Assembly: GCA_937877715.1 (NCBI GenBank)
Contig: CALEHW010000024.1
Span: 48,944 to 112,943 of the forward strand
DNA length: 64,000 nucleotides
Reading direction: 5' to 3'
DNA from: an uncultured Methylophaga sp.
GTDB lineage: Bacteria; Pseudomonadota; Gammaproteobacteria; GCF-002020875
Below the pieces are notes generated by a model. The model did no database searches, was not told the origin of the DNA, and saw nothing but the letters and a program-made list of their open reading frames with translations. Of the stretch, positions 1 through 9,445 are shown one piece after another. The number at the start of each line of letters is the position of its first letter. Position 1 is the first letter of the stretch. Made by a program: the position numbers and the translations under genes.

Positions 1-2
1 GG

Positions 3-1328
3 GTTCTACGAATACAGAAAATTTATTGGTCAACAGTAATTGTCACAGCTCTTCTGGTGCTGTTGTTTATTAGTTATTTCTACGTCACCACTCAATTTTT
101 AGAAAAGGGAGTGCAGCATGAACGACTACGTCGTCTCAAGGCTGAGCAGGATTGGGAGATTGCTCGTCATGATTCAACACATGACCTATTGACAGCGCTT
201 CCCAATCGAATCTTATTTGTGGAGATTGGCAGACAGATTCTTAAACGTGCATCCAGGGCTGGTTATCCTGCCTGTCTGCTGTTTATGGATCTGGATAGAT
301 TCAAGTTGGTTAATGATGTTTATGGACATATTGTGGGGGACAGAGTCCTTAAAGAAGCTGCTCACAGGATGGGTCGAGAGGTACGCGAATCTGATGTTCT
401 CTGTCGGTGGGGTGGGGATGAGTTCCTGATGCTTCTTGAGAATTGCGGACCAAACAAAAAGGTATCCGAGTTGGCTAACAAAATCATCTCCTCAGTCTCG
501 GCCCCGTACTATATTAATGAATTGGAGCTTGAGATTGGCCTCACTATAGGTATCGGCTGTTTTCCAGTGGATGGACATTGGGTAAATGATTTGATCCGAC
601 ATGCTGATGTTGCAATGTACAACGCCAAGAAACAATATAGAGGCACCCATAATTTCTTCAATAAAGAGATGCTTGTAGAAAATAAAGCATCACTGGAAAC
701 CGAGAAATCCCTGCTGTTTCGCCATGCAATGACAGAGGCAGAAAAACAGAGAAATGATCTTTTGCTCCAGGTTATTGAATCACTAAGTCTCGCTATTGAC
801 CAACGTGACTCGTATACCGCTAACCACCAGAAGAGAGTTTCGGATGTTGCGGTCAATATTGCCAGTGATCTTGGTCTGTCAGCATCACAGATTGAGGGGG
901 TACGGTTTGGAGGGTTACTCCATGATATTGGCAAGAATGGTATCCCAACAGAGGTTTTGCACAAGGTCACAGCATTGAGTGAACATGATCTGGCAGTTAT
1001 GCATGAACACCCCATGTCTGGTTTCAGGATTTTAGAGGGAATTAACTTCCCGTGGCCAATTGCAGACATAGTGCTGCAACATCAGGAACGGCTGGATGGG
1101 TCAGGTTATCCATATGGTCTAAAAGGGGATGAAATTTTGCTAGAGGCGAGAATCCTGGCGGTAGCTGATACTATTGATGCAATGACATCAGATCGTCCAT
1201 ATCGTCCTGCATTGGAGCTTGAGGTAGCACTGTCTGAACTCAGAGAGAAGCGGGGGATATTGTATGATGCCGACGTAGTAGATGCGGCTATAAGAGTATG
1301 TGAGAAGATGAATGGTATATCCGCATAA
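3..1328 (+). CDS. GGDEF/HD-GYP cyclic-di-GMP turnover protein (5' end outside window)
   Basis: The reading frame is open to the left edge, so the N-terminus is missing. A GTG at 57 lies inside a hydrophobic membrane segment (roughly nt 21-95) and is unlikely to be the true start. After the membrane segment comes a GGDEF diguanylate cyclase domain: the intact signature GGDEF is at about nt 411-425, preceded five residues earlier by an RESD inhibitory-site motif (RxxD). The C-terminal half is an HD-GYP phosphodiesterase domain with HDIGK near nt 921 and DGSGYP near nt 1095. The first residue of the usual HHE triplet is Gln, a variant also found in this family. The protein should make and/or degrade c-di-GMP at the inner membrane. 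It sits just upstream of mshI, where Vibrio-type MSHA loci carry the GGDEF/EAL-like regulator mshH, so a role in pilus control is a reasonable inference. Confidence 0.9.
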   Translation, partial: VLRIQKIYWSTVIVTALLVLLFISYFYVTTQFLEKGVQHERLRRLKAEQDWEIARHDSTHDLLTALPNRILFVEIGRQILKRASRAGYPACLLFMDLDRFKLVNDVYGHIVGDRVLKEAAHRMGREVRESDVLCRWGGDEFLMLLENCGPNKKVSELANKIISSVSAPYYINELELEIGLTIGIGCFPVDGHWVNDLIRHADVAMYNAKKQYRGTHNFFNKEMLVENKASLETEKSLLFRHAMTEAEKQRNDLLLQVIESLSLAIDQRDSYTANHQKRVSDVAVNIASDLGLSASQIEGVRFGGLLHDIGKNGIPTEVLHKVTALSEHDLAVMHEHPMSGFRILEGINFPWPIADIVLQHQERLDGSGYPYGLKGDEILLEARILAVADTIDAMTSDRPYRPALELEVALSELREKRGILYDADVVDAAIRVCEKMNGISA

Positions 1329-1395
1329 TGGAAGTATTAATCGCTCCAAAAGTTATTGGCAGTTTTGGAATAACTGATATTACAGGCTCTCCTCC

Positions 1396-2316
1396 ATGGC
1401 TACGTTGCTAAAACAGTTGCCAGATAATCAGGGTGACACTGGTATAGGACTCTCTTTTCATGAGGATGGAATCTGTGTTGCCTGTCCACATTCCGTAGAG
1501 GGCCCGACAGAGAATGGCCTGCCACTAACGGTAGATTTCTTTCCCGCAAGGGGGGCTGATGTTCAGGTTCGACTGCTGCAGAAGCTGGCATCAAGGCACT
1601 CACTTCGTTCACTGCCTGCGACAATTGTGATGAATCCAGCCAGCTATCGTCTTCTGCAGGTGCCGATTCCTCAGGTCCAACAGAGTGAGATTGACTCCGC
1701 CCTGCGCTGGCAGATAAGGGATCTTGTTGATATGGATGTGGAGGATGCCATCATCCTATCCTATCCTATGCCTGGACAGGGGCGCCCATCGTCACCACTA
1801 CTGTTTGTGGTTGTGGCGGAGAGGAACGCAGTAACGAGGGCTGTGGAGATGGCCAGTGATGCTGGCATTAAAGTTGTCTCTGTTACTACCGTTGAGCTGG
1901 CTCTGCGTACTCTTCTGGGGGTGGTTGAAAAGAGTGAACAGCCATCCCTGCTGCTAGCCATCTTCCCAGAGAAGACCTTTCTGATCCATGTGGTTAATGG
2001 TGAACTTTACCGTACCCGGGAGCTCGATTACGGTGCCGCCCATCTTCCTGGTTCCGGTGGTGGGGCTGAGGATGGATCCTGGCCGCAGAGATTGGTAACG
2101 GAGGTTGGACGCTTCGTACTATTTTGTGGACGCCATTGTGAGCAGGGGAGTGCACAGCGTCTGCTGGTTCCATCCATAGTAACTAAGCTGCCAGAGCTCT
2201 CTGCACAGTTGGCTGAGGAGACGGGTATTGCTGTTGAGCAGTTCTCTCCCTGTCCGGTTGATCCACACTGTCTCCCGGCACTGGGAGCCGCCTGTAATGG
2301 AATGGGGGGTGGTTGA
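1396..2316 (+). CDS. mshI: MSHA pilus assembly protein MshI (PilM-like)
   Basis: This 306-residue protein has the actin-like PilM/MshI character: an N-terminal beta-rich part, a central region with Asp/Glu-rich turns (near residues 90-130), and no signal peptide. PilM-type proteins form the cytoplasmic ring of type IV pilus machines and bind the N-terminus of the PilN partner. The call rests on overall resemblance and strongly on order: it is followed with overlapping stop/start codons by PilN-like and PilO-like proteins, a secretin and an ExeA-like ATPase, as in MSHA loci. No strong ribosome binding site is visible before the ATG. The 67 bp after the GGDEF/HD-GYP gene show no obvious terminator, so co-transcription is possible. 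Confidence 0.75.
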   Translation: MATLLKQLPDNQGDTGIGLSFHEDGICVACPHSVEGPTENGLPLTVDFFPARGADVQVRLLQKLASRHSLRSLPATIVMNPASYRLLQVPIPQVQQSEIDSALRWQIRDLVDMDVEDAIILSYPMPGQGRPSSPLLFVVVAERNAVTRAVEMASDAGIKVVSVTTVELALRTLLGVVEKSEQPSLLLAIFPEKTFLIHVVNGELYRTRELDYGAAHLPGSGGGAEDGSWPQRLVTEVGRFVLFCGRHCEQGSAQRLLVPSIVTKLPELSAQLAEETGIAVEQFSPCPVDPHCLPALGAACNGMGGG

Positions 2317-2957
2317 TGTCACAGCTGCAGCAGATCAATCTGTTTGATGAGGGGATGCTACATGGCCGACACTGGCGGCGCTGGAGGGCAGTTCTATTGC
2401 TCCTCCTGCTGTTGTTGCTGAGTGAGTTTGGATACCTCGGAATGCTTGTTATGGAGGAGCAACAACAGGCTCAACATATTGTGGCACTTGAGATCCAGCA
2501 GGCAGGGTTATCAGAAAATGAGAAGAGTCTGCAGCAGCAGTTAGTGAAGAGAAGGGGGAGGGTCTCGGTGATCGAGCAGCGTATCACCGGGCTTGGTAGT
2601 GAACAGACACGTTTGCAAAACCTTGTTGCAGTGCTGAGAGATGAGAGCGGTTTTACCCGTAGTGGATTCTCTTCACTGCTGGAGTCTCTCGCCTACTCCA
2701 GTGAAGAGGGTGCCTATCTGACACAGTTTAATCTTCTGCATGGTGGGGAGCAGGTTCAGCTGAGGGGGTATGCTGTGGAGGCTGATCAACTGACCCGCTA
2801 TATCAACAGGCTGCTTGGTGCTGATCAGTTTAGAGGGGCTCGTGTTGATAGGCTGCAGCTGTTGCGTGATGTGGATGGTGAAGGTGGGGGCAATACAGCT
2901 AGCTGGTTTGCTTTTGAAGTGGATCTATCACGAGCTACAGATGGAGGTTCACAGTGA
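2316..2957 (+). CDS. PilN-like inner-membrane pilus assembly protein (MshI2-type)
   Basis: The gene encodes 213 residues with a short cytoplasmic N-terminus containing QINLFDE. This matches the conserved INL(L/F)xxx motif by which PilN binds PilM. One strongly hydrophobic Leu-rich helix follows (about residues 27-47), then a coiled-coil stretch (about 50-105) and a small alpha/beta periplasmic domain. The ATG overlaps the mshI stop (TGATG); a TTG one codon earlier is less likely. PilN/PilO pairs form the periplasmic alignment subcomplex linking the inner-membrane platform to the secretin. Together with the next gene it forms such a pair. Confidence 0.75.
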   Translation: MSQLQQINLFDEGMLHGRHWRRWRAVLLLLLLLLLSEFGYLGMLVMEEQQQAQHIVALEIQQAGLSENEKSLQQQLVKRRGRVSVIEQRITGLGSEQTRLQNLVAVLRDESGFTRSGFSSLLESLAYSSEEGAYLTQFNLLHGGEQVQLRGYAVEADQLTRYINRLLGADQFRGARVDRLQLLRDVDGEGGGNTASWFAFEVDLSRATDGGSQ

Positions 2958-3628
2958 TCAGACTTCGTCGCCTGATACGCCGTTTTGATAGTCTCTCTTG
3001 GCAGCAGCACACCATGGTTGTTGTCATCTCTCTCTTGGTGGTTGCCACCCTCTGGTTTGTGGGTGTAGGGGGGCAGCAGCACGCATTGCAGGAGGCGGAG
3101 GAGAGTATTATAGAGATTGAGAAGCAGATAGATGATGGTGAGAAGAGTACCGATGCCCTGCGCCAGGAATTGGTGAAGATCTCGTCACAGGCATTGCTTG
3201 AAAGGGAGGCTACTCTTCAGCGCTCCATTGAGGGGTTGAGGAGTCAACTTGGCAGTCAGCAGATGTCATTCGGGGGTGGAGGATCACTGGAGGAGGTTCT
3301 GAACGGGATGCTGGAGCAGCCACATGGCCTGCATGTGGTAGGAATGTTGAGATTGAATGAGGAGGATCTTTCTGAGCAGGAGCGGGAGCGGGTGGAGGAG
3401 TTTTCTACACAATCTGTGGTAGTAGCGGGGGTGCAGCTTGATCTGCAGGGAGGCTTCCGGCGGACGCTGGAGTTCTTCCAGGCAGTGGAATCAATGGAGG
3501 AGAATTTCCTCTGGGGCAGTATGCGTTATGTTGTCGCTGAGTATCCCGACGCAAATATTCAGCTGCGGCTGTTTGTTGTCTCTGGATCAGGAGGAGCCAA
3601 CCTCCAGACAGAGGGAGGGATATCCTGA
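2954..3628 (+). CDS. mshJ: PilO-like pilus assembly protein MshJ
   Basis: The gene uses a GTG start overlapping the previous stop codon (GTGA), implying translational coupling. The 224 residues comprise a basic cytoplasmic N-terminus, one membrane helix (about residues 20-37), an extended coiled coil (about 42-100) and a periplasmic ferredoxin-like domain. The string VQLDLQGGFRRTLEF is typical of PilO/MshJ families, which have a conserved G-x-a/f turn before a helix containing FL..LE. Its role is structural, as partner of the PilN-like protein in the inner-membrane alignment complex of the MSHA-type pilus. Confidence 0.75.
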   Translation: MIRLRRLIRRFDSLSWQQHTMVVVISLLVVATLWFVGVGGQQHALQEAEESIIEIEKQIDDGEKSTDALRQELVKISSQALLEREATLQRSIEGLRSQLGSQQMSFGGGGSLEEVLNGMLEQPHGLHVVGMLRLNEEDLSEQERERVEEFSTQSVVVAGVQLDLQGGFRRTLEFFQAVESMEENFLWGSMRYVVAEYPDANIQLRLFVVSGSGGANLQTEGGIS

Positions 3629-3972
3629 TGCGTAGACTTCACACAATAATAGCAACAGTGCTGGTGCTCTCTCATTCTGCTGGGGTTATGGCACAACCAC
3701 TGCCAGATCCCACTCGTCCACCGACACAAGGGGGTAGTAAAGGGGTACACTTAACAGGCGTAGGTCCTCTAACCTTGAGTTATACATTGACTGGGCGGCG
3801 TCCTGCTGTTGCTATCATCAATGGTGAGAAGATCAGGGTGGGCGACACTGTTGGCGACTCGATTGTGGTAACAGGGATCTATCCTGGAAGGGTGCTATTG
3901 AGAAGAGGTGTGAAGGAGATTGAGCTATCTCTGCTTCCGGCAGATATAAAGAGCAATCTGGAGAAGGAGTAA
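3628..3972 (+). CDS. mshK: MshK-like (PilP-like) periplasmic pilus assembly protein
   Basis: This 114-residue protein has a clear signal peptide (MRRLHTIIATVLVLSHSAGVMAQ) followed by the mature motif LPDPTRPP, the (D)PTRPP signature seen in MshK and related secretin-linking proteins. A small beta-rich domain with an IINGEKIRVGDTV segment follows, resembling the HR/PilP-type beta-sandwich that contacts the secretin. The start codon overlaps the mshJ stop (TGATG). Sitting between mshJ and the secretin gene supports a role in bridging the inner-membrane complex to MshL. Confidence 0.7.
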   Translation: MRRLHTIIATVLVLSHSAGVMAQPLPDPTRPPTQGGSKGVHLTGVGPLTLSYTLTGRRPAVAIINGEKIRVGDTVGDSIVVTGIYPGRVLLRRGVKEIELSLLPADIKSNLEKE

Positions 3973-3982
3973 TGGTGAGAAT

Positions 3983-5656
3983 ATGATGATGATTCGTGGA
4001 ACCATGATGCGCCGTTTTATGGCATCACTTTTTCTACTGTTGCTGCTTCAAGGCTGTACTGGCTCCCCGCCGCGTGATCAGTCGGTAATCAATCAGATTG
4101 ATAATGCGTTGGGTGCAGGTGTGGCAGAGGCGGGCAAGGCCGCAGACAATGTAGTTACTTCTGAGGAGCTGCCTGATGCGGTCAATGAGGAGCTATTGCC
4201 ACCCCTGATTGTTAATGTTCCGGATTCACCCAATGTTACCCTTGAGCCCCGTTTTAATGTGGTTGTGCGTGACCTTGCAGCAGAGGAGTTCTTCCTTGGT
4301 CTCTTTGAGGGTACCTCCTATTCGGTGGTGCTGGCGCCAGGTGTAGAGGGAACCATTACACTCTCTCTGCGGTCGGCCACTGTGCCAGAGGTGCTACAGA
4401 CGGTTCGTGATGTATATGGCTATGATTATCAGCCTGTGCCCGGCGGCTATATGATTCTACCTTCGGCAATTCGGACTCAGATCTTCCAGATTAACTATCT
4501 CAATATAAACCGTGATGGCTCCTCCAGAACCACGATCAGCTTTGGACAGCTGTCTGATAGTGAAGGTGGGAGTGAGCTCTCCGGTAGTGATGTGTCAACA
4601 ACAACCAAGGCGGATTTCTGGAGTGAACTGCAGACCACGCTGGTCAGTATTGTGGGGAGCGAGGATGGGCGCAAGGTGGTGATCAGTCCGCAGACCGGCG
4701 TGATTGCAGTTCATGCACTCCCTGTTGAGCTTCGTTCAGCGGGAAATTTTCTTGAGACCCTGCAGGATAACCTGCGCAGACAGGTACTGTTGGAGGCAAA
4801 GATTCTGGAGGTAGAGCTGAAGGATGGCTATCAGTCCGGAGTCAACTGGGCAGCACTGTTTGAGCCAGGTTCTGGTAAGTCGGTAGTTGCGGGGCAGACT
4901 GGAAGGAGTGGTGGGGTGTTTGACTCTGCAACCGGGGTAGTTGACTCCAACAGTCCAGGAACAGGCAAGTTCAGTCAGGTAGAGCTGGATCCCGCTGCCT
5001 TTGGGGGGATATTCAGTCTTGCGCTCAATCTTAATGATTTTACTGCACTAATCGAGTTGCTGGAAACACAGGGTGTTGTGCGTGTGCTCTCCAGTCCCCG
5101 AATCTCAACTATCAATAACCAGAAGGCGGTAATCAAGGTAGGAACCGATGAGTTCTTTGTTACAGATGTAGGAACGACCACCACCACTACAAGTACTACA
5201 CCAATTACTGAACAGGATGTAGAGCTAACCCCATTCTTCTCGGGAATTGCTCTGGATGTAACCCCACAAATCAGTAGAGAGGGTGAGGTGGTGCTCCATG
5301 TCCATCCATCAGTGGTTGAGGTGTCTGATGGCACAAAGAATCTTACTGGCTCTCTGGCTAATGTGCCACTGGCTAAGAGTAGTGTACGTGAATCCGATAG
5401 CATAGTGATTGCCCAGAATGGTCAGATAGTGGTGATTGGTGGGCTGATGAAGAGCACCCAGAGAGAGAATGATGCGGAAACCCCAGGTTTGAGTGGTCTG
5501 CCTCTTGTTGGTGGTCTGTTCCGACATGAGCGCACCTCGGTGAAGAAGCTTGAACTGGTTATTCTGATTCGCCCGACAGTGGTGGTCGGGCAGGAGCAGT
5601 GGCGTTCTGAGTTAGAGCAGACTGCCAGGCGTTTCCGTAGATTGAATGTGAATTAG
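3983..5656 (+). CDS. mshL: MSHA outer-membrane secretin MshL
   Basis: This 557-residue secretin lipoprotein has a signal peptide with lipobox LLQGC (Cys near residue 26), so it should be lipid-anchored in the outer membrane. An N-terminal secretin/STN-like domain (about 75-160) is followed by the secretin beta-barrel domain (about 260-545), with characteristic strings QVLLEAKILEVEL, VLSSPRISTINNQKAVIKVG and QIVVIGGLMKS. A Ser/Thr-rich loop (near residue 395) is the probable pore gate. Three consecutive ATGs occur at the start; the first is used here, but one of the next two could equally serve. MshL forms the channel through which the pilus crosses the outer membrane. Confidence 0.93.
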   Translation: MMMIRGTMMRRFMASLFLLLLLQGCTGSPPRDQSVINQIDNALGAGVAEAGKAADNVVTSEELPDAVNEELLPPLIVNVPDSPNVTLEPRFNVVVRDLAAEEFFLGLFEGTSYSVVLAPGVEGTITLSLRSATVPEVLQTVRDVYGYDYQPVPGGYMILPSAIRTQIFQINYLNINRDGSSRTTISFGQLSDSEGGSELSGSDVSTTTKADFWSELQTTLVSIVGSEDGRKVVISPQTGVIAVHALPVELRSAGNFLETLQDNLRRQVLLEAKILEVELKDGYQSGVNWAALFEPGSGKSVVAGQTGRSGGVFDSATGVVDSNSPGTGKFSQVELDPAAFGGIFSLALNLNDFTALIELLETQGVVRVLSSPRISTINNQKAVIKVGTDEFFVTDVGTTTTTTSTTPITEQDVELTPFFSGIALDVTPQISREGEVVLHVHPSVVEVSDGTKNLTGSLANVPLAKSSVRESDSIVIAQNGQIVVIGGLMKSTQRENDAETPGLSGLPLVGGLFRHERTSVKKLELVILIRPTVVVGQEQWRSELEQTARRFRRLNVN

Positions 5657-5678
5657 GGAGTAAAAAAGGGAGACTATT

Positions 5679-6596
5679 ATGTATCTCGGTCATTTTGGTC
5701 TTCATGAGCACCCCTTCGATCTGACGCCGGATACAGACTACTATTACGGTAATCCCTCCCATCAGGAGGCGATGAACATGATGATGGTTGCGCTACGGGA
5801 TGATACTGGTTTTATCAAGGTAACTGGTGAGGTGGGAACCGGCAAGACTCTGCTCTGCCGCAAACTGGTTAATGAGCTGGGTACTGGATTCCATGTTGCC
5901 TATCTCCCAAACCCGCCGCTTACTCCGCAGGAGCTCTATCTGGATGTTATTCGTGATCTGGGGCTGAAGGAGCCGGTCAGTACCTCATTACATGAGATGC
6001 TTAAGCTGATTACCGATAAGCTATTGAGGAGTGCTGTAGAGGGGAATCGTGTGGTAATCGTGCTGGACGAGGCGCAGGATATACCAGATGAGACCATGGA
6101 GGCGCTACGTCTACTCACCAATCTTGAGACTGAGAAAACCATATTGCTTCATGTGGTTCTATTTGGCCAGCCTGAGCTGGATAGGCGCCTGGCACAGGAG
6201 TCACTGCGTCAACTGCGTCAGCGCATAGTCTTTAGTGACAAGCTGACGCCACTGGATCTTGATGCGGTGCATGGTTATCTCCAGCATCGGGCAACTGTTG
6301 GTGGTTATGGTGGTAATGGTGATTTCCCCCTCTTTTCCGCTCAGGCAGTTCGTCTGCTATACAAGAGGAGTGGCGGTATCCCCCGGCTGATCAATATTCT
6401 TGCACACAAGGCGTTGATGCTGGCTTATGGCAAGGGGAGTGAGCGGGTGAAGTGGTCTCATGTCCGTGGCGCCATCCTTGATACTGAGGGTGTATCAGGC
6501 AGGTTTGCCTTTGGATGGCCCGTGTTCTCACTGGGTATATTGTCGCTGCTCTCTGTTGTGATCATTGCACTGTTGAGAAGTGGAGGGGGTGGATGA
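5679..6596 (+). CDS. mshM: MshM, ExeA/GspA-like AAA ATPase
   Basis: This 305-residue AAA ATPase starts with MYLGHFGLHEHPFDLTPD, the typical opening of ExeA/GspA/MshM proteins. Walker A is GEVGTGKT (about residue 47) and Walker B is VVIVLDEAQ (about residue 125); an arginine-finger region is near RQLRQRIVF. A C-terminal membrane helix (about 282-300) tethers it to the inner membrane. ExeA/GspA homologues use ATP hydrolysis and peptidoglycan interaction to help secretin assembly. This protein lacks the peptidoglycan-binding domain at its C-terminus, as MshM does. A good ribosome binding site (GGGAG) precedes the ATG. Confidence 0.88.
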   Translation: MYLGHFGLHEHPFDLTPDTDYYYGNPSHQEAMNMMMVALRDDTGFIKVTGEVGTGKTLLCRKLVNELGTGFHVAYLPNPPLTPQELYLDVIRDLGLKEPVSTSLHEMLKLITDKLLRSAVEGNRVVIVLDEAQDIPDETMEALRLLTNLETEKTILLHVVLFGQPELDRRLAQESLRQLRQRIVFSDKLTPLDLDAVHGYLQHRATVGGYGGNGDFPLFSAQAVRLLYKRSGGIPRLINILAHKALMLAYGKGSERVKWSHVRGAILDTEGVSGRFAFGWPVFSLGILSLLSVVIIALLRSGGGG

Positions 6597-7684
6597 GCGT
6601 AATCAACTCCATGTTGCGTGATCTTGAGCAGAGAAAGGGGCGGGAGGGTTCAGCCCCAATAGAGCCGAGTGAGGATTTGATCAGGGGTGTTGTGGTGCCT
6701 AAGGGAAGATGGGGAGATTCCAGGAGAGCTATTTTTAGGGGTACGGCTGTTGTTGTGGTGCTCGTTGCGCTCTGGATATTAGTACCCCGTATGGTTGATA
6801 TGCCGTTGGATAGTGGAATCATTGAACAGATGGCTCCTCCTGCCCAGGTTGTGGACAGGCCCTCCGTTGACCAGAGTGCAGTTGATAAGGAGGATAGTGC
6901 TCTTGCAGAGACTGAGGTTGCGGAGCCTGCGACTGAAACCGTAGAACTTCACCCCTTGTCTGATTCGGTGGGGGCTATTTCTGGGCAGGCTGTGGTTTTG
7001 ATGCATGACCTGCTCCCAATCAAGGTGGCTGTTGGAGAGAGACAATCTGCCTCAACACCACAACCCCCAGCTGTGCAGAAGGTTGAGGTGATGCCAACCT
7101 CCGATGAATTGGCAGAGCAGGCTTATGCGGAGGCAGTTCGTGCGTTGAGAGATGGCAATAAGGTTGCAGCAGAGGAGGCTCTGACTAATGCGCTGGATCT
7201 TGCATCAGATCATCGAGGGGCGCTGGAGGCGCTATCAGCTCTATTGATATCATTAGGGCGCTATGATGAGGCTAGGCCAATGGTCGATTATGGTCTGGCT
7301 ACACTGCCCAATAATGCCCTGTTGTTACAGCTGAGAGCACGGTTGTTGATGCATGATGGCAAGATAGATGATGCAATACAGATGCTTGAGGGGAACCTTC
7401 CGGCAGTGGGTGTCTCACCGGAATCTCATGCTTTACTCGCTGCAATGTACCAGAAGCAGAAGCAGTATCAGAGATCAGCACAACTGTATGGACAACTACT
7501 GCGGGTTTATCCATCAAATGGTGTGTGGGAGATGGGGCTTGGGATTGCTCTTGAATCAATGGGGAAGCGAGAGGAAGCGCTCTCTCACTATAAGAAGGCG
7601 ATAAAAAGTGGTCGGCTGAAGGCAGCTGCACTCTCTTTTGTTAGGGATAAGTTGCAAGGTGTTCAGGGTGGAGGCGTACCATAG
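6593..7684 (+). CDS. mshN: MshN-like TPR pilus assembly protein
   Basis: The start is placed at the ATG overlapping the mshM stop (ATGA), because it yields the hallmark MshN N-terminus MSVINSMLRDLEQRKG; an upstream in-frame start would run through mshM. The 363 residues comprise a cytoplasmic tail, one membrane helix (about residues 44-62), a low-complexity Pro/Glu/Val-rich linker (about 65-165), and tandem tetratricopeptide repeats (about 170-350) with a final signature near the C-terminus. MshN-type proteins act as periplasmic TPR scaffolds of the MSHA machine. Confidence 0.85.
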   Translation: MSVINSMLRDLEQRKGREGSAPIEPSEDLIRGVVVPKGRWGDSRRAIFRGTAVVVVLVALWILVPRMVDMPLDSGIIEQMAPPAQVVDRPSVDQSAVDKEDSALAETEVAEPATETVELHPLSDSVGAISGQAVVLMHDLLPIKVAVGERQSASTPQPPAVQKVEVMPTSDELAEQAYAEAVRALRDGNKVAAEEALTNALDLASDHRGALEALSALLISLGRYDEARPMVDYGLATLPNNALLLQLRARLLMHDGKIDDAIQMLEGNLPAVGVSPESHALLAAMYQKQKQYQRSAQLYGQLLRVYPSNGVWEMGLGIALESMGKREEALSHYKKAIKSGRLKAAALSFVRDKLQGVQGGGVP

Positions 7685-7705
7685 CCACTGAAACAGAGGG
7701 ACTAT

Positions 7706-9445
7706 ATGACCAATAATGAGACTAAACGGTTAGGTGAGCATCTGGTTGAGGCGGGTGCACTTACCCAGCAGCAGGTGGATGAGGCCCTGGCTGAGCAGAG
7801 CCGATCAAGTGGCCGCCTTGGTGAGGTAATCATCAGGATGGGAATGCTGGATGAGGAGTCATTCGTTAGCTCTCTGTCCCGGCAGATAGAGATGCCACTG
7901 GTAGATCTGAAGCATGCTGTTCTGGAACCTGAGACAGTCAGGTTGATACCGGAGGCCTATGCCCGCGCCTATAGTGCACTTGCGATAGAGCGAGCGGGTG
8001 ACCATATTGTGGTGGGGATGGATGATCCCACAGATATCAACTCACTTGATGCTCTCTCCAAGGTGGTGCCTCTGCCGATTCAGCCAGTCTTGGTGCGTCC
8101 ATCAGATCTTGGACGACTTCATGATCTCTTCTATCGACGTGAGGCAGAGATTGCAGATATTGCCAGTAGTGTTGATGCCTATACCCACAAGCCGCTAGAG
8201 GAGGCAAAGACAGAACAGCGTGGGCCATTGACCATGGTCGATGCCCCCGCCGCACAGATGGTGGAGCTGCTATTTGAGAACGCTGTAAGAATGGGTGCAT
8301 CAGATATCCATATTGAACCAGATGAGGAGGTTCTACGGATTCGCACACGCGTTGATGGCATACTCCATGAGCAGATTTTAGGGCAGAAGGATGTGGCAAC
8401 AGTACTGGCCTCTCGTCTCAAGACCATGGCTGGACTTGATATATCTGAGAAGAGATTGCCGCAGGATGGCCATTTTGATCTCCAGGTCATGGATAAGCGG
8501 ATAGATGTGCGTCTCTCAACTATGCCGGTTCAGTATGGCGAATCTGTGGTGATGCGTCTGCTGGATCAGAGTAGTGGTGTGTTTGCTCTGGATCGGCTGG
8601 GGATGGCTGCCGATATGCTGGAACGTTTCCGCCACCAGATCAGTCGACCACACGGGATGATTCTGGTAACTGGGCCAACCGGTAGCGGAAAGACGACAAC
8701 GCTCTATTCTGCACTAGGTGAACGCAATAACCCGGAAGAGAAGATAATTACTGTTGAGGACCCGGTAGAGTACAAGTTGCCACGTATCAGTCAGGTGCAG
8801 GTCAATCCAAAAATTGGACTCAGCTTCAACAGGGTTCTGCGATCTGCATTGAGGCAGGACCCCGATGTCATCCTGATCGGAGAGATTCGTGATGGTGATA
8901 GCATGCAGATTGGACTGCGGGCAGCAATGACTGGGCATCTGGTGCTATCGACACTCCATACCAATGATGCAATTAGTACCGTATCACGATTGGTTGATCT
9001 GGGTGGAGAGGGGTATCTGCTAGCCTCAACGCTCAGAACTGTGGTTTCGCAACGGCTGGTTCGCCGCCTATGCAATAGGTGCAAGCAGGAGGCAGCGCTT
9101 GCGCCGCATGAACAGGAGTGGGTCCACGCTGTACTTGGAGAGGAGCCAAGCGGCAGGAAGTTTATGCGTGGTACAGGCTGTTCTCAGTGTGAACAGACCG
9201 GTTATCGGGGGCGGGTCGGGGTGTTTGAGATGATCATGATTGATGATGAACTCAAGAATGACCTGAACCATGGAGATATGCAGAGTTTTGAATCCCATGC
9301 ACGTGCCCAGAAGGGGTATCGTGGCCTGATAAGGAGGGCAATGGATTATGCGCTCTCGGGGGTGACCAGTGTTGAGGAGGTGATGCGGGTAACTGATGAT
9401 CTGGACCTGCCGCAACCTCAGCAGAGTGATGGGGATGCCAGTTGA
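7706..9445 (+). CDS. mshE: MshE, pilus extension ATPase with c-di-GMP-binding MshEN domain
   Basis: This is a 579-residue GspE/PilB-family ATPase. Residues about 8-60 contain two consecutive 24-residue MshEN motifs, RLGEHLVEAG... and RLGEVIIRMG..., each ending in Gln and separated by five residues. That is the arrangement known to bind c-di-GMP in MshE; Phe replaces an aliphatic residue once in the second motif. The ATPase core has Walker A GPTGSGKT (about 324), Asp-box, Walker B LIGEIRDGDS and His-box STLHTNDA. Two CxxC pairs (CNRC, CSQC) form the zinc site of extension ATPases. It powers pilus polymerisation from the cytoplasm and is probably activated by c-di-GMP. Confidence 0.95.
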   Translation: MTNNETKRLGEHLVEAGALTQQQVDEALAEQSRSSGRLGEVIIRMGMLDEESFVSSLSRQIEMPLVDLKHAVLEPETVRLIPEAYARAYSALAIERAGDHIVVGMDDPTDINSLDALSKVVPLPIQPVLVRPSDLGRLHDLFYRREAEIADIASSVDAYTHKPLEEAKTEQRGPLTMVDAPAAQMVELLFENAVRMGASDIHIEPDEEVLRIRTRVDGILHEQILGQKDVATVLASRLKTMAGLDISEKRLPQDGHFDLQVMDKRIDVRLSTMPVQYGESVVMRLLDQSSGVFALDRLGMAADMLERFRHQISRPHGMILVTGPTGSGKTTTLYSALGERNNPEEKIITVEDPVEYKLPRISQVQVNPKIGLSFNRVLRSALRQDPDVILIGEIRDGDSMQIGLRAAMTGHLVLSTLHTNDAISTVSRLVDLGGEGYLLASTLRTVVSQRLVRRLCNRCKQEAALAPHEQEWVHAVLGEEPSGRKFMRGTGCSQCEQTGYRGRVGVFEMIMIDDELKNDLNHGDMQSFESHARAQKGYRGLIRRAMDYALSGVTSVEEVMRVTDDLDLPQPQQSDGDAS

